A stretch of 5,731 nucleotides of DNA from IMCC26077 sp964418325 (GCA_964418325.1 CAYQLC010000045.1:1-5731); one strand, 5' to 3'; positions 1-5,275 are shown, counted from the stretch's first letter. Notes: a model not told the origin generated them from the sequence alone. Numbers and translations: made by a program.

Positions 1-873
1 CATCTGCGCCTCCAAAGAAATCTCTCTGAACACACCATTCGCGCCTATCTGGGTGATCTCAATGCGCTCTTTGAACATTGTGGAAAATCTGGAATCCAAT
101 CGGTCGATCAACTAACTCTCGCCGCCATTCGCTCATGGCTAGCCTCCCAACAAAGTAAGGGAGGAGCACGCACCACCATCGCGCGAAGGGCAGTTGCGGT
201 TCGCACTTTCACTGCATGGGCGACTAAGCAGGGCCTAATGAGAGCGGATATTGGTGATCGACTAGCCACTCCACGCTCACAGCGAACTCTGCCAACGGTT
301 CTCACAGTTCATGAGACTGAAGAGGTTTTTCAATCTCTAGCGAGCGCGGTGAGCGAGGAGGTAGATCCGCATGCAATCCGAAACATTGCCATTGTCGAAT
401 TGCTCTACAGCACCGGTATTCGCGTCTCCGAGTTATGCGGTTTGGATTTAGAGGATATCGACCGTTCTCGAAACACCATCCGTGTATTTGGTAAGGGGCG
501 GAAAGAGCGCACTGTTCCACTTGGCGCTCCTGCGCTGAGAGCGGTTGATCACTGGATTACATCTGCGCGGAATTCATACGTAGGTAGTGCATCTGGACTC
601 GCGCTCTTTCTCGGTGCGCGAGGCAAGCGCATCGATCCGCGAACGGTGCGTGAGGTGGTGTATACCGCGCTCCAAGCGTTACCCAATGCGCCGCGCGTTG
701 GTCCGCATGGATTGCGCCATAGTGCGGCAACGCATCTCCTTGAACGAGGAGCTGATCTGCGAACTGTGCAAGAGATTCTTGGTCATGCATCGCTAGCGAC
801 GACTCAGATTTACACGCATGTCTCAGAGGAGCGATTAAAAGCGGCGTATAACCAAGCCCATCCCCGGGCGTGA
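1..873 (+). CDS. xerC: Tyrosine recombinase XerC, 5'-truncated by the window edge
   Basis: Site-specific tyrosine recombinase that, with XerD, resolves chromosome dimers at dif by cutting and rejoining DNA through a phosphotyrosine link. The frame is open from base 1, giving 290 visible residues. The first visible residues (HLRLQRNLSEHTIRAY) align with the start of the N-terminal SAM-like core-binding domain, so only about a dozen residues are missing compared with the usual ~300. Visible residues 1 to about 75 are that DNA-clamping domain and the rest is the catalytic domain. All six catalytic positions are present, in visible-residue numbering: Arg141 (GIRVSEL), Lys165 (FGKGRKER), His236 and Arg239 (HGLRH), His262 (LGHASL) and nucleophile Tyr271 (IYTHV). 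It therefore looks intact and active. XerC rather than XerD is inferred from its position beside the M23-rpsB locus, where actinobacterial xerC normally lies. An internal ATG at 238 is not the start, because it would remove the core-binding domain. Confidence 0.93.
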   Translation, partial: HLRLQRNLSEHTIRAYLGDLNALFEHCGKSGIQSVDQLTLAAIRSWLASQQSKGGARTTIARRAVAVRTFTAWATKQGLMRADIGDRLATPRSQRTLPTVLTVHETEEVFQSLASAVSEEVDPHAIRNIAIVELLYSTGIRVSELCGLDLEDIDRSRNTIRVFGKGRKERTVPLGAPALRAVDHWITSARNSYVGSASGLALFLGARGKRIDPRTVREVVYTALQALPNAPRVGPHGLRHSAATHLLERGADLRTVQEILGHASLATTQIYTHVSEERLKAAYNQAHPRA

Positions 874-880
874 TGAACTT

Positions 881-1429
881 TTAATCAAAGCGAGGGAGAA
901 GAACAGCTTTACCAAGATGTTTCATCGGATTGGAATATTTCTTACCAATGCGCTCACCCCAATGCAAACAGGGTCTAGAGCAGTGGAAAATTGGCGCCAC
1001 TCGCGCAAAGTTCTCGCCCTGCGCAATCAACTTACCTAGAGTGAAATCTGTACTTGCTGGAAGGTAAGTTGTGCGGCGCAAGACCAATTGATCCAAATGT
1101 GTGAGCACGACGATAGGAATTTGATTAACTGTTCCGATGTAAGTGATTACTCCTGTCTGTGGCGCACGAATCTCTTCACCAAAGGTCGCCGCAAAATCCA
1201 CACCCATGTGCGCTGCGCCAACTTTCGCACCTCTCTTTTCGCGGTTACCGGCAGGGTGATAGCTCGCGATTACCGGGCGCGATCCAGGAAGTGGGGAGAT
1301 CCACGGTTGGCCATCGCCACCACTGCCAGCGGTCGATGGGAGCGCAATGCCAGAGAGGAAAGCGGCAGCGGCAACGGCGGTTGTGGCTGCCCATTTGGTT
1401 GCTGAGAGGGAGAGCGGAAGCGTGGTCAT
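881..1429 (-). CDS. Secreted M23-family (LytM-like) peptidase
   Basis: Predicted exported protein of 182 residues with a zinc-metallopeptidase M23 fold, the family that cleaves peptide cross-bridges in peptidoglycan or activates amidases. Residues 1 to about 35 look like a signal peptide: a short N-region with Lys12, an Ala-rich hydrophobic stretch at 14-30 and a possible cleavage site near 34-36. The M23 core begins around residue 43 (WISPLPGSRPV). The first zinc motif HxxxD is His74-Asp78 (HMGVD). The following beta strands (APQTGVITYIG, LRRTTYLPAS, LGKLIAQGE) are typical. The terminal motif is CLHWGERIG, with His156 kept but Cys154 where classical M23 enzymes have the first His of HxH. From family knowledge, CLHWG is common in the actinobacterial group encoded next to rpsB, so the change is probably inherited and not decay. 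The gene faces xerC tail to tail (7 bases between stops) and diverges from rpsB. No Shine-Dalgarno sequence is visible before the ATG. Whether it is catalytically active is uncertain. Confidence 0.85.
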   Translation of the reverse strand: MTTLPLSLSATKWAATTAVAAAAFLSGIALPSTAGSGGDGQPWISPLPGSRPVIASYHPAGNREKRGAKVGAAHMGVDFAATFGEEIRAPQTGVITYIGTVNQIPIVVLTHLDQLVLRRTTYLPASTDFTLGKLIAQGENFARVAPIFHCSRPCLHWGERIGKKYSNPMKHLGKAVLLPRFD

Positions 1430-1431
1430 AA

Positions 1432-1449
1432 GGGGCAGATAGTGGCCCC
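1432..1449 (-). promoter_or_regulatory. Small GC hairpin directly upstream of the M23 start
   Basis: On the - strand, GGGGC and GCCCC can pair around an 8-base loop (CACTATCT), ending two bases before the M23 ATG at 1429. This occupies the place where a ribosome binding site would be expected, and none is recognisable. The stem is only 5 bp, so it may be incidental. The loop contains TATCTG, which loosely resembles a -10 box and would put a transcript start at or near the ATG (a leaderless message). That reading is speculative. Confidence 0.25.
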
Positions 1450-1473
1450 AAAGGTGAGTACCTGATGGATTGT

Positions 1474-1502
1474 GGGGCGCCCCTGGGGAAATTTCGCCCC
1501 TG
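1474..1502. repeat. G4/C4-rich palindrome and 8-base direct repeat in the divergent control region
   Basis: GGGGCGCCCC at 1474-1483 is a perfect 10-base palindrome. It overlaps the first copy of a direct repeat, CGCCCCTG, at 1478-1485; the second copy is at 1495-1502, 17 bases downstream. Between them GGGG (1485-1488) and CCCC (1497-1500) form a further inverted pair around AAATTTCG. The cluster sits just upstream of a possible rpsB -10 box and about 45-75 bases from the M23 start, a position that would suit a DNA-binding regulator of either gene. The repeats are directly visible, but the operator role is inference. Confidence 0.4.
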
Positions 1503-1511
1503 TGGGTCAGG

Positions 1512-1517
1512 TAGGCT
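1512..1517 (+). promoter_or_regulatory. Possible -10 box of the rpsB operon promoter
   Basis: TAGGCT matches the TAnnnT pattern of actinobacterial housekeeping sigma-factor -10 elements. A start about 7 bases downstream (near 1524) would give a leader of roughly 190 bases before rpsB. No good TTGACA-like -35 is found at the proper distance: the bases around 1489-1494 are AAATTT. The call rests on one hexamer in a region that must hold a promoter, so it is weak. Confidence 0.25.
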
Positions 1518-1557
1518 TACCCCCAGCACCGAGTAAAACCGGTGACTTCACGCAAAT

Positions 1558-1692
1558 CGAGCCCCTTCACTACCTCGGTCCGCACGCTCCGCGCGAGCGG
1601 TCCACATCGAAGGGCGCCGGCTCGAATTGCTAGGGGTAAGAATCAAATCGATTCCTACCAACAACCGAGTGCGCAAGGTTTCACCTTGTGCA
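1558..1692 (+). promoter_or_regulatory. Structured 5' leader of rpsB (candidate autoregulatory leader)
   Basis: Several inverted repeats lie in the untranslated stretch before rpsB. (1) 1558-1568 can pair with 1609-1624: CGAGC with GCTCG and CCCTTC with GAAGGG, with a 5-base bulge (CGCCG). (2) Inside this, CGCTC (1585-1589) pairs with GAGCG (1595-1599). (3) GGTA and GAATC (1635-1644) pair with GATTC and TACC (1650-1659), with one A-C mismatch and a 5-base loop. (4) TGCGCAAGGT (1670-1679) pairs with ACCTTGTGCA (1683-1692) around TTC, with one G-U pair. Hairpin 4 ends five bases before the rpsB Shine-Dalgarno. In gammaproteobacteria S2 represses rpsB-tsf through the rpsB leader; an equivalent here is inference. 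I do not recognise a named RNA family. No long U-run follows any stem, so a transcription terminator is unlikely. Confidence 0.45.
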
Positions 1693-1697
1693 GAATT

Positions 1698-1702
1698 AGG
1701 AG
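1698..1702 (+). promoter_or_regulatory. Ribosome binding site of rpsB
   Basis: AGGAG lies 9 bases before the ATG at 1712, a good match to the anti-Shine-Dalgarno sequence. It supports that ATG over the in-frame ATG at 1727. It begins just downstream of the last leader hairpin, so folding upstream could affect access to it. Confidence 0.75.
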
Positions 1703-1711
1703 CGCGCAACC

Positions 1712-2494
1712 ATGGCGGTTGTCACAATGCGAGAACTCCTCGACAGCGGCGTCCATTTCGGACATCAAACCCGTCGATGGAATCCAAAGATGAAGCGTTA
1801 CATCTTCACCGAACGTAACGGTATTTACATCATCGATATCCAACAATCACTGGGACTCATTGACCAGGCATACGCCTTTGTTAAAGATACCGTGGCACGT
1901 GGTGGACATATCCTCTTCGTGGGAACTAAGAAGCAGGCGCAAGAGCCAATCATCGAACAGGCTAAGCGCGTTGGCATGCCTTATGTAACTGAGCGTTGGC
2001 TCGGCGGCATGCTCACCAACTTCAACACTGTTGCCAAGCGAATCGATCGTCTTAAGGAGCTAGAAGCCCTCGAGACCAACCAAGATCAGATCCGCACTAA
2101 GAAAGAACTCCTGATTTTCCGTCGTGAGAAAGATAAGTTGAAGAAGAACCTCGATGGAATTCGCAACATGTCCAAGCTTCCATCAGCAATCTGGGTTGTT
2201 GACACCAAGAAAGAGCATCTTGCAGTGCAAGAGGCGCACAAGCTTGGTATCCCAGTCATTGCGATCCTTGATACCAACTGCGATCCAGATGAGGTCGAAT
2301 ACAAGATTCCAGGTAACGACGATGCAATCCGTTCAGTCGCGCTCCTTACCCGCGTCATTGCAGATGCAGTAGTTGCCGGTATGCAAGCGCGCCAGGCAAA
2401 TAACAAGCCAGAGCCTGCTGCAGCAGCAGTCGCTGATGTCGCTGCTGAATTAGAAGCAGCAGCACCTGCAGCTACCGATACACCAGCAAACTAG
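1712..2494 (+). CDS. rpsB: 30S ribosomal protein S2
   Basis: Small-subunit ribosomal protein uS2, which binds late in 30S assembly near the head-body junction and helps S1 bind in organisms that have it. The 260-residue product begins with the typical actinobacterial S2 start (MAVVTMRELLDSGVHFGHQT), followed by RRWNPKMKRYIF (21-32), GTKKQAQE (71-78), the ERWLGGMLTNF signature (94-104) and the PVIAILDTNCDP segment (181-192). The coiled-coil region around 105-150 is Lys/Glu-rich, as expected. The core ends near residue 226; residues 231-260 are an Ala/Glu/Pro-rich, probably disordered tail, encoded by GCA/GCT-rich DNA containing the palindrome CTGCTGCAGCAG at 2415-2426. Such tails are common and variable in actinobacterial S2. 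Translation ends TAG-TAC-TAG, two in-frame stops one codon apart. It is the first gene of the co-directional translation operon. Confidence 0.98.
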   Translation: MAVVTMRELLDSGVHFGHQTRRWNPKMKRYIFTERNGIYIIDIQQSLGLIDQAYAFVKDTVARGGHILFVGTKKQAQEPIIEQAKRVGMPYVTERWLGGMLTNFNTVAKRIDRLKELEALETNQDQIRTKKELLIFRREKDKLKKNLDGIRNMSKLPSAIWVVDTKKEHLAVQEAHKLGIPVIAILDTNCDPDEVEYKIPGNDDAIRSVALLTRVIADAVVAGMQARQANNKPEPAAAAVADVAAELEAAAPAATDTPAN

Positions 2495-2549
2495 TACTAG
2501 CGCAAGCCGAACGAGAAGAACTAGAAGAACGAAAAGAGAGCGTAAATAC
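2491..2549 (+). other. rpsB-tsf spacer with tandem stops and purine-rich tsf leader
   Basis: CTAGTACTAG (2491-2500) is a perfect palindrome that holds the rpsB stop and a second in-frame TAG. The remainder is strikingly purine-rich, with the direct repeat AGAAGAAC at 2514-2521 and 2523-2530. The only ribosome-binding-like element for tsf is GAGAG at 2536-2540, nine bases before its ATG. There is no terminator-like stem with a U-run, so rpsB and tsf are probably cotranscribed. Confidence 0.5.
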
Positions 2550-3122
2550 ATGTCCTACACAGCAGAAGATGTAAAACGCCTGCGCGAGCAAACTGCCGCA
2601 GGTATGTTGGATTGCAAGAAAGCACTCGATGAGGCTGGTGGCGATTTCAACAAAGCAGTAGAAATCATCCGTGTCAAAGGCCTTAAGGGCGTCACCAAGC
2701 GCGAAGGTCGAGCAACCTCAAATGGGCTCGTCACTGCAAAGGTCGAAGGCGACTCCGGAGTAATTCTCGAACTCAATTGCGAGACNNNNNNNNNNNNNNN
2801 NNNNNNNNNNNNNNNNNNNNNNNNNNNNNNNNNNNNNNNNNNNNNNNNNNNNNNNNNNNNNNNNNNNNNNNNNNNNNNNNNNNNNGTCCCAGCCGATGTC
2901 ATCGAGAATGAGCGTCGCATCGCTGAAGAGACCGCCCGCAATGAAGGCAAGCCAGAGGCTGCCCTCGCTAAGGTCGTTGAAGGTCGAGTTACTGGCTTTG
3001 TGAAGGAAGTGAGCCTGGTTGAGCAGGCCTTTGCCAAGGATCAGAAGAAGAGCGTTGCTCAGGTCCTGACCGAGGCTGGGACTTCAGCTACCGCCTTCTT
3101 CCGTTTCCGCGTCGGACAGTAA
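2550..3122 (+). CDS. tsf: Elongation factor Ts, interrupted by an assembly gap
   Basis: EF-Ts is the guanine-nucleotide exchange factor that removes GDP from EF-Tu during translation elongation. Residues 1-78 are readable: a UBA-like N-terminal domain (VKRLREQTAAGMLDCKKAL, then GGDFNKAVEIIRVKG) and the start of the core up to LELNCE plus a probable Thr. After 100 N the frame resumes with VPADVIENERRIAEETARNEG and runs to the C-terminal FFRFRVGQ. As written the product would be 190 residues, against about 270 in actinobacterial relatives. By comparison with remembered mycobacterial EF-Ts, about 115 residues lie between the two flanks, whereas 100 N allow only about 34. The key Asp-Phe pair of the TDFV motif that contacts EF-Tu falls in the unseen part. 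Both flanks share one frame and look normal, so the gene is probably intact in the organism and only the assembly is incomplete. Confidence 0.93.
   Translation: MSYTAEDVKRLREQTAAGMLDCKKALDEAGGDFNKAVEIIRVKGLKGVTKREGRATSNGLVTAKVEGDSGVILELNCEXXXXXXXXXXXXXXXXXXXXXXXXXXXXXXXXXXVPADVIENERRIAEETARNEGKPEAALAKVVEGRVTGFVKEVSLVEQAFAKDQKKSVAQVLTEAGTSATAFFRFRVGQ
2786..2885. other. Assembly gap of exactly 100 N inside tsf
   Basis: One hundred consecutive N, a common placeholder length for a scaffold gap of unknown size. It falls within the EF-Ts core. The residues missing relative to related EF-Ts proteins suggest that the true distance is about 340-350 bases. Nothing can be said about what sequence lies here. 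Confidence 0.97.
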
Positions 3123-3135
3123 GAGAATAGTGACC

Positions 3136-3843
3136 ATGACCTACTCGAGAGTCCTCCTAAAACTCTCGGGTGAGGTCTTTGGTGGTGGCACTGGTATCGG
3201 TGTTGATCCCGATGTCGTGCAGGGAATCGCCAAACAAATCGCTGATGTCGCGCGCTCTGGAACTGAAGTGGCAATCGTTGTTGGCGGCGGAAATTACTTT
3301 CGCGGCGCTGAGTTACAACAACGCGGCATGGATCGCGCTCGCGCTGACTACATGGGAATGCTTGGCACTGTGATGAACTGCCTTGCGCTCCAAGATTTCT
3401 TGGAGAAAGAGGGCGTGCCCACTCGCGTGCAAACTGCGATTCATATGGGACAAGTAGCAGAGCCGTACATTCCTCTTCGCGCAATCAGGCATCTAAATAA
3501 GGGACGAGTAGTCATCTTTGGCGCAGGAGCGGGAATGCCATTTTTCACCACTGACACGGTGGCCGCGCAGCGCGCGCTAGAAATCAAAGCTGAGGCGTTA
3601 TTGCTGGCCAAGAGTGGGGTGGATGGTGTCTACTCCGCAGATCCGCGCAAAGATAAGAGCGCAACCAAGTATGACAAGATTTCTTTTGATGAAGTCTTGA
3701 GCAAATCACTCGCTGTTGCTGATGCCGCAGCCTTTAGCCTCTGTCGTGAGAATTCGTTACCCATCATTGTCTTTGATTTATTGAAGACTGGGAATATCGC
3801 CCGAGCCGTTCGAGGCGAATCAATCGGAACGCTCGTCTCTTAA
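3136..3843 (+). CDS. pyrH: UMP kinase
   Basis: Cytosolic bacterial UMP kinase of the amino-acid-kinase fold, usually hexameric. It converts UMP and ATP to UDP and ADP, the committed step toward UTP and CTP. The 235 residues cover the whole family: LLKLSGE phosphate loop (7-13), GGGNYFRG (50-57), DYMGMLGTVMN (71-81), the UMP/phosphate loop GAGAGMPFFTTD (129-140) and the ATP-binding segment DGVYSADPRKDK (163-174). The start is ambiguous. A GTG at 3130 lies in the same frame and adds two residues (MT). AAGAG at 3121-3125 is 4 bases from the GTG and 10 from the ATG. I chose the ATG because its product (MTYSRVLLKLSGE) has the usual N-terminal length. The gene follows the tsf stop after 13 bases, and its TAA stop is fused to the frr ribosome binding site (TAAGGAG), pointing to coupled translation. 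Confidence 0.96.
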   Translation: MTYSRVLLKLSGEVFGGGTGIGVDPDVVQGIAKQIADVARSGTEVAIVVGGGNYFRGAELQQRGMDRARADYMGMLGTVMNCLALQDFLEKEGVPTRVQTAIHMGQVAEPYIPLRAIRHLNKGRVVIFGAGAGMPFFTTDTVAAQRALEIKAEALLLAKSGVDGVYSADPRKDKSATKYDKISFDEVLSKSLAVADAAAFSLCRENSLPIIVFDLLKTGNIARAVRGESIGTLVS

Positions 3844-3847
3844 GGAG
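3843..3847 (+). promoter_or_regulatory. Ribosome binding site of frr overlapping the pyrH stop
   Basis: AGGAG shares its first base with the pyrH TAA stop and lies 7 bases before the frr ATG at 3855. This is ideal spacing and selects that ATG over the out-of-frame ATG at 3850, which reaches a TAG after five codons. Ribosomes ending pyrH would be placed directly on it, a typical arrangement for translational coupling. Confidence 0.75.
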
Positions 3848-3854
3848 AAATGAA

Positions 3855-4421
3855 ATGTCTGAGTTAGTCAATGGAATTCTCAAAGATTCCGATGCGAAGA
3901 TGGATAAGGCAGTCGAAGTTGCCCGCGATGACTTTGGTGCGATTCGTACTGGTCGCGCTCACCCTTCGATGTTTGCCAAGATTATGGTCGACTACTACGG
4001 AACATTCACGCCGCTTGCCCAATTAGCCTCGGTACAAGTCCCAGAAGCACGAATCGCAGTTGTCACTCCTTACGATAAAGGTGCGATGGCCATCATTGAG
4101 AAAGCGATTCGCGATTCTGATCTCGGCGTCAACCCAGCATCAGATGGTGGCGTCATTCGAGTGAACTTCCCGCAATTAACCGAAGATCGCCGCAAGGAGT
4201 TCATCAAGGTTGCGCGTAATAAGGCCGAAGAGTCACGAGTTTCGGTGCGTAATATCCGCCGTAATGCCAAAGAGGCACTGGAGAAACTTGAGAAAGATGG
4301 CAAAGTTGGCAAAGACGATGTCGCTCGCGCGGAAAAAGAACTCGATAAGCACACCAGCGCACATGTAGCGAAGATCGATGATTTGCTCAAACATAAGGAG
4401 ACCGAACTTCTCGAAGTCTGA
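3855..4421 (+). CDS. frr: Ribosome recycling factor
   Basis: RRF works with EF-G after termination to split the post-termination ribosome into subunits. The 188-residue product has the normal length (about 185). It shows the two-domain plan. Residues 1 to about 30 and 105-188 form the long three-helix bundle, with IRTGRAHPSMF (30-40) leading into the small beta domain (about 32-104), which holds YYGTFTPLAQLASV (47-60) and VTPYDKGAM (70-78). Hallmark segments are LTEDRRKEF (108-116) and VRNIRRNAKEALEKL (131-145), which carries the conserved arginines that contact 23S rRNA. The C-terminus is highly charged, as usual. A strong Shine-Dalgarno sequence precedes it, and cdsA follows after 17 bases. 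The pyrH-frr pairing is nearly universal in bacteria. Confidence 0.98.
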   Translation: MSELVNGILKDSDAKMDKAVEVARDDFGAIRTGRAHPSMFAKIMVDYYGTFTPLAQLASVQVPEARIAVVTPYDKGAMAIIEKAIRDSDLGVNPASDGGVIRVNFPQLTEDRRKEFIKVARNKAEESRVSVRNIRRNAKEALEKLEKDGKVGKDDVARAEKELDKHTSAHVAKIDDLLKHKETELLEV

Positions 4422-4428
4422 GAGTTCG
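4403..4428 (+). other. Hairpin spanning the frr stop codon, just before cdsA
   Basis: CGAAC and TCTC (4403-4412, with a bulged T at 4408) can pair with GAGA and GTTCG (4420-4428) around the 7-base loop GAAGTCT, a 9-bp stem. The frr stop TGA (4419-4421) sits at the loop-stem junction, and the cdsA ATG begins 10 bases beyond the stem. No U-run follows, so this is not a classical terminator. It could tune translation or mRNA stability between frr and cdsA, or be chance in coding sequence. Confidence 0.35.
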
Positions 4429-4438
4429 CGCCACTGGC

Positions 4439-5275
4439 ATGTCTGACCTCCACTCGATAAACGAGGCAATAAATAAGAGGGCTGGGCGCAAGCTGCTGCC
4501 ATCTATTGGAGTAGGCGTCATCATTCTCGCACTGGTTATTGGCTCATTGAGCGTTTTCGAGCGAATCCTATTCGTGGCACTCGCTCTTGCTTTTGTCTAT
4601 CGAGGCATCTGGGAGATGAAGCGAGCGCTCTCGCGAATAAATATCGATATCTGTTGGTCGCTCTACATCTCAGCAACCGTGATCTTCCTTGCAGCATGGT
4701 TTGAAGGGATAGCCGGTATCGCAGTGGCCACCGCGCTCACTATTCCTTTCACTTTAGTTGCAATTTTGACCAGAGGTCCTAAGGATTTTGTGAAGAATGC
4801 ATTCGCCAGCATCTTCACCCTTGCCTACATTCCATTCCTTGCCTCGTTCTTACTGGTGATGGCCAATGAGGACGATGGACTTCGTAGAATCATGACGCTT
4901 GTTGTCCTTGTTGCCTGCAATGACACCTTTGGTTATATCTTCGGAGTCTTGCTAGGCAAACATAAGATCGCCCCAACCATCAGTCCCAAGAAGAGCTGGG
5001 AAGGTTTAGTTGGCTCAATTGTTTTCACGGCGCTAGGTGGCTCAATCATGTTTACTACCTACTTCGATCAAGCATGGTGGGTTGGCGCACTAGTTGGGCT
5101 TGGCGCAGTGGTGACTGCTACCTCAGGGGATTTCATCGAGAGCGCTATTAAGCGTGATCTTGATGTGAAGGATATGGGTGCGCTCCTTCCGGGCCATGGC
5201 GGTGTGCTTGATCGACTAGATTCAGTTTTGCTCACCTCGCCCTTCATCTGGGCTATTTTGAATTTAGTGGGGTAG
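4439..5275 (+). CDS. cdsA: Phosphatidate cytidylyltransferase (CDP-diacylglycerol synthase)
   Basis: Integral membrane enzyme that joins CTP and phosphatidic acid to make CDP-diacylglycerol and pyrophosphate, the precursor of phosphatidylglycerol, cardiolipin and phosphatidylinositol. The 278 residues hold about eight hydrophobic segments (roughly 23-39, 41-57, 70-87, 91-110, 121-141, 151-173, 188-208, 213-230) and a last one at 262-277. The CDS family signature spans 235-261: SAIKRDLDVKD followed by LPGHGGVLDRLD, with the acidic and basic residues that bind metal and CTP intact. Upstream, ACNDTFGYIFG (159-169) and SPKKSWEG (182-189) are also typical. A short basic cytosolic N-terminus (INKRAGRK) precedes the first segment. 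No Shine-Dalgarno sequence is seen before the ATG. Initiation may depend on ribosomes arriving from frr, or an imperfect site may be used. rlmN follows after 4 bases. Confidence 0.96.
   Translation: MSDLHSINEAINKRAGRKLLPSIGVGVIILALVIGSLSVFERILFVALALAFVYRGIWEMKRALSRINIDICWSLYISATVIFLAAWFEGIAGIAVATALTIPFTLVAILTRGPKDFVKNAFASIFTLAYIPFLASFLLVMANEDDGLRRIMTLVVLVACNDTFGYIFGVLLGKHKIAPTISPKKSWEGLVGSIVFTALGGSIMFTTYFDQAWWVGALVGLGAVVTATSGDFIESAIKRDLDVKDMGALLPGHGGVLDRLDSVLLTSPFIWAILNLVG

Noticed and set aside
238..873. xerC starting at the internal ATG at 238
   Set aside because: The same frame is open back to base 1 and encodes a clear Xer core-binding domain, so the gene begins outside the window.
1..873. 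Integrase of a prophage or genomic island
   Set aside because: Length, motifs and the neighbouring M23-rpsB locus fit housekeeping XerC; there is no att-like repeat, tRNA gene or other mobile gene in the window.
874..892. CTTTTAATCAAAG at the xerC/M23 junction as a bidirectional terminator
   Set aside because: The pairing is at most 4 AT-rich base pairs with a 5-base loop, too weak for a terminator.
1088..1431. Open frames on the + strand opposite the M23 gene
   Set aside because: The composition (Arg, Cys, Trp, Gly-rich) is that of an antisense shadow, while the - strand frame has a signal peptide and M23 motifs.
1671..1691. Leader hairpin as an intrinsic terminator or attenuator
   Set aside because: The stem is good, but it is followed by AGAATTAGGAG and not by a U-run; a role in translation is more plausible.
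1542..1793. Possible 83-codon leader ORF with a GTG start that runs into rpsB
   Set aside because: It has no ribosome binding site, a Ser/Arg/Gln-rich composition with no recognisable domain, and overlaps the start of rpsB in another frame.
2086..2406. Antisense open frame within rpsB
   Set aside because: It lies opposite a highly conserved ribosomal protein gene, shows Ser/Arg-rich shadow composition and has no start signal.
2415..2477. GCA/GCT-rich repeat as a microsatellite or mobile remnant
   Set aside because: It encodes the Ala-rich S2 tail with mixed codons and interruptions; such tails are ordinary in Actinobacteria.
4070..4502. Antisense open frames across frr and the start of cdsA
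   Set aside because: Low-complexity Ser/Leu/Arg products opposite clear RRF coding sequence; codon-bias artefacts.
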